From Charina bottae (Eukaryota > Chordata > Lepidosauria > Squamata > Charinaidae), in the NCBI GenBank assembly GCA_023362775.1, contig JALMGJ010000006.1, positions 58,247,501-58,311,500 of the forward strand: 64,000 bases of DNA, read 5' to 3'. Numbering within the stretch: the first letter of the stretch is position 1; each line of letters opens with the position of its first letter. Shown in pieces: positions 34,463 through 43,565 of the stretch. The translations under genes and the position numbers were made by a program. The notes beneath the pieces are model-generated. The model worked only from the letters and a program-made list of their open reading frames with translations, was not told the DNA's origin and ran no database searches.

Positions 34463-34850
34463 GTCTATGAAGGTTCTCAGTCATCCAGGTGGAATTGTCT
34501 GTAGCTTGAATCATGTCAACTGGATTTCTATTTTCTTAGTGGAAACGTTTCGCTCCTTATCCAAGGAGCTTCTTCAGTCTGAGCAAAGTTGGTAAGGGAA
34601 TCCTAAATATGTTCCTAGGTAGCTGTGTGACCTTACACCTGGGGCTAGGTCATGGTTATATTGAGATGTAATTTTTAAGTCCTTTTATCATCTAAAGGAG
34701 GGTCGTTAAAATCACCATGCTGCTGTTGAGCTTCTGAAATGGTCTTAATCTTCCTAGGCACAGAAGACAAAACGGGGAGGAAGATGGGGGAGAGTTTGTG
34801 CCTGAGGCCCCCACCTCTATTCAAGGAAGGATTTTCCAGGTTGGCATAAA
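34463..34850 (-). repeat. Penelope downstream pseudo-LTR
   Basis: 388-bp direct repeat containing the end of the endonuclease frame, 3' untranslated sequence and a hammerhead-like core at 34541-34580. Confidence 0.9.
34541..34580 (-). ncRNA. Hammerhead-like core, downstream pseudo-LTR
   Basis: Minus strand: CTGAAGA, one base, perfect 7-bp stem II (GCTCCTT with AAGGAGC, loop GGAT), then GAAACGTTT. Stem I is weak, 2 bp before a mismatch. The ACGU core could form stem III only between two molecules or units. Confidence 0.5.
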
Positions 34851-35175
34851 TGGATTCCTTGACCCCTCTCTCAAACCACCTATCTTCTCTGTCTAAAATG
34901 TGAACATTAATGTCCTCAAATGAGTGTCCTTTTTCTTTTAGATGAAGATAAACTGCTGACTCTGGTCCTGTGGTGTTATTTCTCCTGTGTTGGGCCATCC
35001 TCCTGTACATAGGTTGTTTGGTTTCTCCAATGTAGAGTTCAGAGCACTCCTCACTGCACTGGATTGCATAAACTACATTGCTTTTCTTGTGTTTTGGAGT
35101 TTGATCTTTGGGGTGTACAAGCCTCTGTCTCAGTGTGTTGGTGGGTTTGAAATATACAGGTATGGTGTTTGCCAA
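34675..35175 (-). CDS. Penelope GIY-YIG endonuclease domain
   Basis: C-terminal part of the Penelope polyprotein, in a different frame from the reverse transcriptase. Of 166 codons, the GIY-YIG equivalents are VYAIQC at about 35-40 and LYIGE at 47-51, followed by QPMYRRMAQHRR with the conserved arginine, then the glutamate in ERGVKESIYA and the asparagine in SLNRGGG. C40 and C44 may form the metal-binding pair found near this domain. It cuts target DNA for insertion. The frame as given starts at TTG, not ATG: it is the continuation of the reverse transcriptase ORF after a small indel near 35160, where IPVYFKPTNT should follow the KRIFGKHH stretch. Confidence 0.82.
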   Translation of the reverse strand: MANTIPVYFKPTNTLRQRLVHPKDQTPKHKKSNVVYAIQCSEECSELYIGETKQPMYRRMAQHRRNNTTGPESAVYLHLKEKGHSFEDINVHILDREDRWFERGVKESIYANLENPSLNRGGGLRHKLSPIFLPVLSSVPRKIKTISEAQQQHGDFNDPPLDDKRT

Positions 35176-36367
35176 ATATCCGTTTTATCTTTTCAGACAC
35201 GCCAGCCATGTAGGGAATGACCAGGTTCTTTCGTTTACTCTGAGTCTCAGCCCTATCTGTCGCTGTTTTAGGTCTGTTAGATTTAGATTTGGTGAAGGCC
35301 CAATTTGGATATCCACAGGCCTTCAGGGCTGTTCTCAGGTGCTGATTTTTGGAATCCATGGAGGTGGGGATGGTTTCTGCTCTGTGTGACAATGTCCTGA
35401 TGACTCCTAGTTTGTGCTGCAGTGGATGGTGGGAGTCAAACATCAGATATTGATCTGTGTGTGTGGGTTTCCTGTAGATCCCTATTTCTAGCTTGCCACC
35501 GGTCCCAATGAGGACTTCACAGTCTAGGAATGCCAGTCTGTTGTCCTTGGTGTCTTCTCTGGTGAAGCTAATGTTGGCATCTATAGTGTTTATATGGTCC
35601 GTGAAGGCCTGTACTTCCTGGGCCTTGATTTTGACCCAGGTGTCATCCGCATACCTAAACCAGTGGGTGGGCACCGTTCCCTGGAATGTGTTGAGTGCTT
35701 TCTTCTCCACTTCTTCCATGTATAAATTGGCCACAATGGGTGACACAGGAGAACCCATGGCACAGCCGTGTTTTTGTCTGTAAAAGTCACCTCTGTATGT
35801 GAAATAAGTGGTGTTAAGACACAGGTCCAGAAGATGGCAGATCTGGTTTGGGTTGAGATGGCTTCTCCTTTCCAGGGTGCTGTCCTCTTCTAGTCTCTTC
35901 CTGACAGCGGATAGAGCATGAGTGGTGGGGATGCTGGTGAAAAGGGAGGACACATCAAAGGAGACCATAGTTTCATCTGTATCCAGTTTCAGGATCTTTG
36001 CTTTGGAAACAAATTCTTCCGAATTATGGATGTGGTGTTCAGAGTGTCCAACTAGAGGTGCTAGTATGGTAGAGAGGTGTTTGGCAATGTTGTATGTTAC
36101 CGAATTGATGCTGCTGACTATGGGTCGGAGGGGTGTTCCTTCCTTGTGGATCTTAGGAAGTCCGTAGATGCAGGGGATGGCTTCTCCAGGATACAGATGG
36201 TGGTAGGTAATCCTATCGATGGAGCCATCATGTTCCAATTGTTTCAAACTGTCTATTGCCTTTTTCTTGTAATTGTTGGTGGGGTCTCTTTTCAGTTTTT
36301 CATATGTATGGTGATCCTCCAAAAGTGAGGTAATTGTATTGTGGTAGTCTGCAGTGTTTAGAACCAC
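35051..36367 (-). CDS. Penelope-like reverse transcriptase (frameshifted at both ends)
   Basis: A 438-codon frame, open upstream of its first ATG to about 36460. Motifs: GLPKIHKEGTPLRPIVSS (69-86), SFDVSSLFTSIP (136-147, catalytic D), GCAMGSPVSPIVANLYME (201-218), FRYADDTWV (237-245, catalytic pair) and IYRKPTHTDQYL. This is the telomerase-like Penelope class, unlike L2 or BovB. It overlaps the endonuclease frame by 125 bp, and the N-terminal frame ends at 36427 just inside its open 5' extension, indicating small indels at both joins. The enzyme domain itself has no internal stop. Confidence 0.87.
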   Translation of the reverse strand: MVLNTADYHNTITSLLEDHHTYEKLKRDPTNNYKKKAIDSLKQLEHDGSIDRITYHHLYPGEAIPCIYGLPKIHKEGTPLRPIVSSINSVTYNIAKHLSTILAPLVGHSEHHIHNSEEFVSKAKILKLDTDETMVSFDVSSLFTSIPTTHALSAVRKRLEEDSTLERRSHLNPNQICHLLDLCLNTTYFTYRGDFYRQKHGCAMGSPVSPIVANLYMEEVEKKALNTFQGTVPTHWFRYADDTWVKIKAQEVQAFTDHINTIDANISFTREDTKDNRLAFLDCEVLIGTGGKLEIGIYRKPTHTDQYLMFDSHHPLQHKLGVIRTLSHRAETIPTSMDSKNQHLRTALKACGYPNWAFTKSKSNRPKTATDRAETQSKRKNLVIPYMAGVSEKIKRIFGKHHTCIFQTHQHTETEACTPQRSNSKTQEKQCSLCNPVQ

Positions 36368-36426
36368 TGTACATCTTCCTTTGTCAGCAGGTAAAATGGT
36401 GATGGTTTCATCTTTGCTGAGGGCTG

Positions 36427-37179
36427 TCAGGGCTCTCCTCTCTTGGACAGAGCTGCAGATATTTTAAGCCGGAGTTGTTCTGCTTCTTCAAAAGGTAGGT
36501 GGTTGTTGTGGATGGCAGATTCTGTGGCTGTAATGAGCTCCACAACCGGAACTTGCTTGGGAGTGATGGCAAAATTAAGACCTTTGGCTAGGACATCTCT
36601 CTCTGGTTGGGTAAGTTCTCTGTCTGAGAGATTTTTCACCCACATGTTCTTTTTGTCCTCTGTGGTCCTGTTGTTGTTGTTCCTCCCAGCGGTTTCTCCA
36701 GTTCCTTGTTTCTGCTTTCTGCGAGAAAGAAGAATGTCAAATTTCTTAGTTTGCCTCTCCTTTGTCTTGTGATGCTAGGCCAGCTGTACTTTATTGCCAA
36801 GCTGAATAACTCTATCCAGGATTGGGTCAGGAAGGGTGGCTGTGAGTTCCTGGTGAAGGTTTTCAAAATTGTATTGCAGGGCATCAATGGTGAAGTGGAC
36901 TTGCCTTATTCTTTCATTTAGAAGATGTCTTTGTGCCTGCTGCAGGATCTGATCTGCTCTGTGACCCTTAACTGTAGATTGCAGGCGTAGGCTTGTCGGG
37001 ATGAGTCTCTGTTGTCTGCATCTGAGGTTAAAACGTAGGTGGTTTCTATAGTCTGCCACCTTTCTTGCTGTCTTCTCGAATTTCCTTACCAACTTCAGGG
37101 TTTCATCCCCAAAATGTATGGCAATATGTCTATGAAGGTTCTCAGTCATCCAGGTGGAATTGTCTGTAGCTTGAATCAT
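36427..37179 (-). pseudogene. Penelope N-terminal region with one nonsense codon
   Basis: One frame from the ATG in the upstream pseudo-LTR (37179) through FGDETLKLVRKFEKTARKV, interrupted by a TAG at 36777-36775. It then continues as KTKKFDILLSRR-like basic sequence and KNLSDRELTQPERDVLAKGL plus NFAITPKQVPVVELI, a block characteristic of Penelope-like proteins, to 36427. The frame changes to that of the reverse transcriptase near 36460. A coiled-coil-like, K/R-rich character suggests RNA binding. Confidence 0.72.
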
Positions 37180-37515
37180 GTCAACTGGATTTCTATTTTC
37201 TTAGTGGAAACGTTTCGCTCCTTATCCAAGGAGCTTCTTCAGTCTGAGCAAAGTTGGTAAGGGAATCCTAAATATGTTCCTAGGTAGCTGTGTGACCTTA
37301 CACCTGGGGCTAGGTCATGGTTATATTGAGATGTAATTTTTAAGTCCTTTTATCATCTAAAGGAGGGTCGTTAAAATCACCATGCTGCTGTTGAGCTTCT
37401 GAAATGGTCTTAATCTTCCTAGGCACAGAAGACAAAACGGGGAGGAAGATGGGGGAGAATTTGTGCCTGAGGCCCCCACCTCTATTCAAGGAAGGATTTT
37501 CCAGGTTGGCATAAA
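37128..37515 (-). repeat. Penelope upstream pseudo-LTR
   Basis: Direct repeat of 34463-34850. It supplies the hammerhead-like core (37206-37245) and, 27 bp downstream of it, the ATG (37179-37177) that opens the element's N-terminal frame. Confidence 0.9.
37206..37245 (-). ncRNA. Hammerhead-like core, upstream pseudo-LTR
   Basis: Identical to the motif at 34541-34580, so the element carries two same-strand cores 2,665 bp apart, bracketing the coding region. Confidence 0.5.
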
Positions 37516-37646
37516 GTCCAAGCATTCTATATCAACTACACTTCTACGTATGCAAAGATTAGTCCTTGAAAGAATCTGTATAAATCTCTTGAACATGCTG
37601 ATATACTATATGAAAATATCTCCTATACATGCTTCCTATATACTAT

Positions 37647-37878
37647 TTTTTATTTTAATTGGTTCAATTGTGTCCGATTCTCGGAGACTGCCTGGACAAG
37701 TCCCTGCAGTTTTCTTGGCACGTTTTTTCAGAAGTGGTTTGCCATTGCCTCCTTCCGAAGGCTGAGAGAGAGTGACTGGCCCAAGGTCACCCAGCTGGCT
37801 TTGTGCCTAAGGCGGGACTAGAACTCATGGTCTCCTGGTTTCTAGCCTGATGCCTTAATCACTACACCAAACTGGCTC
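37647..37878 (-). mobile_element. tRNA-headed SINE with BovB-like tail
   Basis: Minus strand: the same head as the SINEs at 10857 and 38406 (AGCCAGTTTGGTGTAGTGAT, GTTCTAGTCCCGCC, GGGCCAGTCACTCTCTCTCA). After that the body switches to GGAGGCAATGGCAAACCACT, GTGCCAAGAAAAC and a GAATCGGACACAATTGAACC end, which is BovB-like. A perfect 14-bp target duplication, TTCCTATATACTAT, lies at 37633-37646 and 37879-37892. Confidence 0.85.
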
Positions 37879-38154
37879 TTCCTATATACTATAGAATGAT
37901 TTAAATAAGTATTTGTCATAAAGAGTGATAACTCCATAAATCTGTTAACATCATTATGCTATCTACATTCAAGAAAGAGAGGCACCAGAATAATGGAGAA
38001 ATTACTAAGCTTCCAGAAATTTTTACAGATATGAGTCTGAATCCTTTTAAATATTCAGGGATAGTTCAGATTTTGTCGAAGGCTTTCACGGCCGGAGTTC
38101 AATGGCTGTTGTGGGTCTTACGGGCTGTGTGGCCGTGTTCTGGAAGTTGTGGTT

Positions 38155-38195
38155 CCTAATGTTTCGCCAGCATCTGTGGCCAGCATCTTCAGAGG
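38155..38195 (-). ncRNA. Hammerhead-like core, third family, left arm
   Basis: Minus strand: CCT, CTGAAGA, a stem of GCUGGC pairing with GCUGGC through two G-U pairs, then GAAACATT and AGG. The 3-bp stem I is kept. ACAU replaces ACGU, which would weaken a dimeric stem III. Confidence 0.45.
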
Positions 38196-38270
38196 GCAGG
38201 AGCACAGACAGAAGCCAAATCTCTGTGCCCAGGTAGAGTGGCGATGTTTCGCTTCTGTCTGTGCTCCTGC

Positions 38271-38311
38271 CCTCTGAAGATGCTGGCCACAGATGCTGGC
38301 GAAACGTTAGG
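38271..38311 (+). ncRNA. Hammerhead-like core, third family, right arm
   Basis: Plus strand: CCT, CTGAAGA, stem II, GAAACGTT, AGG. It has an intact 3-bp stem I and self-complementary ACGU. It faces opposite the left-arm copy. Confidence 0.5.
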
Positions 38312-38403
38312 AACCACAACTTCCAGAACATGGCCACACAGCCCGGAAGATCCACAACAGCCATAGTTCAGATTATCAAATATGCCAGAATATTCCAGGA
38401 AAC

Positions 38404-38655
38404 CTCATAGAGCCAGTTTGGTCTAGTGGTTAAGGCAACAGGCTAGAAACCAGGAGTCTGTGAGTTCTAGTCCTGCCTTAGGCATGAAAGCCGGCTGGGT
38501 GACCTTGGGCCAGTCACTCTCTCTCAGCCCAACACCTCACAGGGTTGTTGTTGTGGGGGGAAATAGGAGGAGGAAGAAGTATTAGGTATGTTTGCCACCT
38601 TGAGTTATTTATAAAAAAATAATAAAGGCGGGATAAAAATAAAAAAATAAAAATA
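38404..38655 (+). mobile_element. tRNA-headed SINE with L2-like tail, copy 2
   Basis: AGAGCCAGTTTGGTCTAGTG head to AATAATAAAGGCGGGATAAA and an A-rich tail; very close to the copy at 10857. No clear target duplication. Confidence 0.78.
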
Positions 38656-40151
38656 AAAAAGATTAAATGGCACTTAGATTAACAAAATAAATTATACTGA
38701 ACCACATGATATAAATATAGAAGGATACTGGAGAGGAAGAAGAAACAATTCACCAAAGCAGGTTGAAGCAATGGTTACAAAAGAATACTCTAAGTCAAAA
38801 ATAAATATAACAATTAAATAAACCATTCAAGTGAAATCTGTATCGTAATAGAAGTGACTCCTGTATAAAACACAGAAGCAACTCCTACTAGACACAATTA
38901 GATTTTGATTAGATATCCAGTGAGTACTGATAAAATAGGTCCCTGGCACAGGAGTTATGGAGCTGTTTGGAACATAGTTGTCTGCCTTGTCCTTGTATCC
39001 ATTGCAGAGAGCCACTGCCAAACCCTGGCAGCAGGGTTGAAACGGAAGATCCCACAGAATCTGATCCCTCTCAGTTCCTCTTAGCCTCTGCATCTCAGGC
39101 TTCACATCAGGGCAAACTCAGCTGCCACCCAAGCAGTTCCAGATCTTTCACAGCATTGCTATGGGACTTTCCATAATTGAGTTTCTGACATTCTTTCTTT
39201 CTTTCATTTCAGCTGGAATGGGAATCCACTGGTTCTGGGCAAGTAAGGCTAGACAGTTGTAGGAGAAGTATTTCCCAGTCTAGTCCCTTTGTGAGTGAAA
39301 TTGTGAACAACTGGAAAAAGAACAAAAATTAAGGAGGACAGGGAAGGCCCCTTTTCTATGTTTGTAATGACTTATATATGTATGTTTATTTTATAGATAT
39401 TTGGTGACTGAAAAAGTTTCAGAACCCTATACTACATGTACAAAATATGCATCAAAAGTAAATGTTATCGCCAATTATAGCATATGCACATTCAGTGAGG
39501 AAAAGAATGCAAATTCATTCTACATTTTAATAATAGTTTTAATTCTTTCCCTGCACAAAGATGTTTTTCATACAGAATTTGATTAATATTTTAGGCAGAT
39601 CCTAATGGATCTGCTTAAAATATTAATTGCATTCCATTTGAAATATGAAATAAAACATTTATCCAAAGGTTATTTGTACTGGAAAAGTAATATTTTTATA
39701 CTTTAATTCAGTATTTCTCAATCTCTTCTCCTAAGACCACTTAGAATTTTGTAAAGCATGTCTGAATTCTGGCTACAGACCACAGCATTTCTGTTGATCT
39801 CACTGGGATGTTTGTGCTTACCATCAAGGTTTCTCAGGACAATGGCACATCTTTCCAAGTGAATAGCCATGAATTGGCACATTTAGAACTTGCTGTCTTA
39901 TCTATCAGAATTTCAACAGCACTGAAAGGATGTTTTGTTCACTGAGGCTACTGAACGAATGCACACTACTTTGTTTTTGCTCATTATTGTTCTTTGTTCT
40001 AGCAAGCTGGATGTCCCAAACCAAGCAGTTTATTTAAGGGGAAACACACTGCCTCATATTTAAAAGGGTGGATTTTTAAAGAAATTGTGTCATGCTGTCA
40101 CCATTCACTTACATTGTTGTTGTTCAACTGCTTCCAATTCTTCATGTCACG
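38656..40151. other. No gene recognised; contains one tight palindrome
   Basis: AT-rich. The only marked structure is the inverted repeat at 39582-39627. Confidence 0.45.
39582..39627. repeat. 21-bp-arm palindrome with TAAT loop
   Basis: ATTAATATTTTAGGCAGATC(C) and its reverse complement with one mismatch (CTGCTTAAAA), 4-nt loop. Confidence 0.85.
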
Positions 40152-40385
40152 AGAGTCAGTCTGGTGTAGTGGTTAAGGTGCTGGACTAGAAACTAGAAGA
40201 CTGTGAGTTCTGGTCCTCCCTTAGGCATAAAAGCTGGATGGGTGACCTTGGGCCAGTCACTCTCTCTCAGCCCAACTCACCTCACAGGGTTCTTGTTGTG
40301 GGGAAAATAGGAGGCAGGAACATTATCTGCACTCCCTTGAATTGTACAAAATAAAAGAAGGATATAAATCTAATAGTAAAGAAAA
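40152..40385 (+). mobile_element. tRNA-headed SINE, diverged copy
   Basis: GAGTCAGTCTGGTGTAGTGG head and CCTTGGGCCAGTCACTCTC middle. The tail is altered (AAATAAAAGAAGGATATAAA). Confidence 0.7.
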
Positions 40386-42364
40386 TGTCCCAATAGACTT
40401 CATTTCATCAGGATTGTTTTTCTGTAACTGCTACTTTGAGTACTTATAAGTTCATACAGTTATGTGTATGTATGCTACCTACTCAAAACATCCAACAATC
40501 TTATGTTTTTAGAAATCATTTAAAGTGTGATTTAAAAAAAATACACAGAACTGTTTTTAAGTTAGCATTTTGCTGAACATATCAGGAAGTGGATTTGATA
40601 CACCAAAAGAGAGTTGTTGTTATGCCTAATGAACATACTGTACATCGTATTGCATGGATTCACAACCATATTTGTTTTGCAGTCACATTTTAATGCATTA
40701 CAGATAAAATCCCACATGTAACCCCGAGACATGAAAACAATTGCAGAATAAATAAAGGTTTTATGGCAATGGATCAATATTGAAAACCTGAGACGTTAAG
40801 CCTAGCAGTCGTGAGCGCTGGTACATTCTGTTTACAATGAAACTTTTTAAAGGCAATTGAAGTAGACTTTATATAGTGGAAATCAAGCGCTGGAAGCCAG
40901 ACTTCTTCTCATGCAATGTGGTTAAAAGAACTTACTTAACCTTGGCACAATAAGATTGAGGACACATGGCTATGCTGCAAAAATAAATAATGGATGCAAA
41001 TGTAATATAATAGAAAGTGCTCATTTAATTTTAAAGAAAACATTGGTTAAAAGAAAAAACAAAGAAGAAATAAATTTTAGAATATAGATGAAAAAATAAA
41101 GATATGGGAAACAAGGAAACAATTAAAAGTTTATTATTATCACATAGTTCTTGCAGATGTATGAAGAATCCTCAACTATAAGATTCTTAATTTGATGGCT
41201 GTTAATTTACAAGTTGACTAGCAAGTTTTGAACCTCAAAGATTCTTTCTCAGCTCTCCCTCAAGGATGCACAGATGTGTGCCCACAAACAGAACAGAACA
41301 TCTGTACATAAGGATAAAAGTAGAGGTAGCCAGATTGATGCTCTTTATTGAGATGAAAATAATTATCTAATAATCAGAAATATATGGTGAAAAAAAATCC
41401 ACATTTAAAATGCATATATTGTACCCACTCCTCACTGCTGCAGACCTGAACAACAAATGGTAGAAATATACTCATAAAAGTACAAATACATTAGCATAAA
41501 TTAGAATGAAAAAGTCAAACGTGGGATTCTTCATATGTACAGAAGTCCTTCAACAATATATTCCCAAAGAAAACTACAATGAGACTGGGGAAAAAATTGT
41601 AGAGTCCCAGCTGCAAACAGATAAGATACCAATCTTTCCAATAATACCTTAGGACTTATTTCTTGGACTGCAGCTGAATCTGTTAAAAATCTGGATGCTG
41701 CTGCTAGACTTAATGGCTATTATTTTGATCTAAAAAAACATTTAGCATGGCATCCCTAACTCACTTTGCCTTTGTGAAAAAATACACCTTATTTGTCATG
41801 TTACAAACACCACTAATGTACATAATTTGCATATCTAATTTGTATCTCTTGAACTATAACTCAAACCAAAATACAACCATGTCTTTCCATTTATATTTTT
41901 CCATTTATACTTTTTAAGGTTTCTGATACGTTTTTTTATTCATACCATGGGCAGTTCTAGCACATCCTTTGTTTATCTCTGGAATAAGGAGGCTACAATA
42001 GTGCTGGACTAAATTTTTCCTAAGGAGCTTCTCCTCATGTCCAGATTCAAAGGGCTGCATGGTTTACGACAAAACTCTGGGAAATGAAGTGGCAGAAATG
42101 ATTCCTCAAGCAATGAGAGGGAAAGATATGACCATGACCAAACACAGGCCTCTGCTGATAAGAAGGGTGAAGCGTCAGTACTCCTCCTTCCTTATGCCAC
42201 CTAGCAACTTGGTTCAAGATGATCTGTACCCCTCTAGGGAAGGATGAGCCTAGAATCTTCTTTCAAGCTTCTGTAACAGGTTGACTAAACACTATGCTGA
42301 TAAAAATTCTTATTTATTCAGATCTTGATGTCACATAGCCCAAAAAACCCCACAACTTTTTTCA
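40386..42364. other. No gene recognised
   Basis: AT-rich sequence; only chance ORFs. Confidence 0.45.
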
Positions 42365-42740
42365 AGAGGTACATCCCCACTTAAAAAGCCATCTCTTGAT
42401 CTAGCCATGTTAGACAACTTCTGTCTGGTCTTTAACCTTCTCTTTTGATGGAAAGTTTTAGAGAAGTAGTCTCTCTGAAGTTGTAGAGGGTCTGGAAAAA
42501 ATGGATTATATGGATCCATGCAGTCAGTGTTCAAAGCAGATATAGAATGGAAACAATATTGGTAATTTTGTTGGTAACTTTCTTTAGGATATGAATGGTG
42601 AGCAGAATTTTCCTGGTAATTTCAAATTCCTGGTTTAAATGTCTCAGTACTAATCATCCCAATATTTTTCTGGACTGCCTATAATAGAGGAATTGGGGAC
42701 ACAGGTTCTGCTCCTTCCTAAGTAGGCAGTCCCAGTCAAT
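42365..42740 (+). pseudogene. Strongly decayed L2-type reverse transcriptase fragment
   Basis: CTGGAAAAAATGGATTATAT, GGATCCATGCAGTCAGTG and GGAAACAATATTGG line up with the LDETDYLDPFQSGF to ETALVA region of the younger L2 ORF2. AAAAAGCCATCTCTTGATCT upstream lines up with LLKKPSLD. Many indels. Confidence 0.55.
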
Positions 42741-43424
42741 ATCCTTTTTTTGCAATTTCCTTATTTTTCTATTATAGCAATATTAACATTACAATGATTT
42801 AATAACTTCTATGTAAGTGTTAGCAGATAAATACATTTATCCAATAAAAATGTGGCTAGAAATGGATGTGTTAGTTAAAACAATTTGCAAAACCAAATTA
42901 CTTGCAAAAACAGCTTGTAAAATATACTGTATGCTATATCTACTTTTAAAGGAAAATGTAACTTAGGATAAATGTACATGCCGATATGTAGATATTTTCA
43001 TATAAAGCAGTCACAAAACAAAAGGAAATTTAAGGTTGTAAAAATGAGAAACCAAGTTAAAATTAGCATAACAGTATCTCTAATCATAGGCAAGCCAGTT
43101 TAGTCCAATAAACATTATCAAGGATATATACAGTTTAAAACTAAACTGTGCAAAGAACATGACTAAAAGTTGGACTTACGTTGACACAAATCTGATTTTG
43201 GGGCCTGTCTCTTTTGGTCGAAAGCTTTGGGTCAATCATTTTGGGTAATTTCAGACCAAACTCTTTTTTAGGGCAGGATATAATGGTAAAAGACCTCCAG
43301 GTGCACTGCATCTTGAGCAGGCGTACACAAATATTTCTGGATTGAGACCTACACTTGGCATTGATTAGCATTGTCAAGGGCTGCACACCAAACAGTGAAC
43401 AGGACATGGTCAGAGAAATAGGTG

Positions 43425-43460
<36 letters not shown>

Positions 43461-43565
43461 AAGTTGTATAAGGCCACCCAACTCAAACAGTGCAACTCTG
43501 GGCTGTGTACAGCATCAAAAACAAACAATAAACCAACCCCTCCCCTCAAATCATATAACATTAAG
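43425..43565 (-). mobile_element. Old LINE 3' end with (GATT)n tail
   Basis: A (GATT)9-like run at 43425-43460 is followed by GGCCACCCAACTCAAACAG and GCAACTCTGGGCTGTGTAC, an L2/CR1-like 3' hairpin region read on the minus strand. Confidence 0.55.

Larger units (their letters stand above)
34463..37516 (-). mobile_element. Penelope-like retroelement with pseudo-LTRs
   Basis: A 3.05-kb minus-strand insertion flanked by a perfect 14-bp target duplication, TCCAAGCATTCTAT (34449-34462 and 37517-37530). It has direct terminal repeats of 388 bp (34463-34850 and 37128-37515) that differ at about one position (GAGAGTTTG versus GAGAATTTG), so insertion is recent. Between them lie an N-terminal region, a Penelope reverse transcriptase and a GIY-YIG endonuclease. 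The right (upstream) repeat is itself a 5'-truncated tandem copy carrying the last 55 or so codons plus 3' sequence, the known pseudo-LTR arrangement of this group. Confidence 0.9.
38103..38365. repeat. Inverted pair of Penelope-type ends (hairpin)
   Basis: About 112-bp arms (38103-38214 and 38254-38365) are reverse complements with few mismatches, separated by about 40 bp. Each contains a hammerhead-like core and GAACCACAACTTCCAGAACA-type sequence. Confidence 0.85.

Noticed and set aside
34463..37516. LTR retrotransposon or endogenous retrovirus
   Set aside because: Repeats lack TG...CA ends, primer-binding site, gag, protease and integrase; the GIY-YIG domain and Penelope reverse transcriptase explain them as pseudo-LTRs.
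43425..43460. CRISPR-like or regulatory array
   Set aside because: Simple tetranucleotide repeat of a LINE tail; no spacers.
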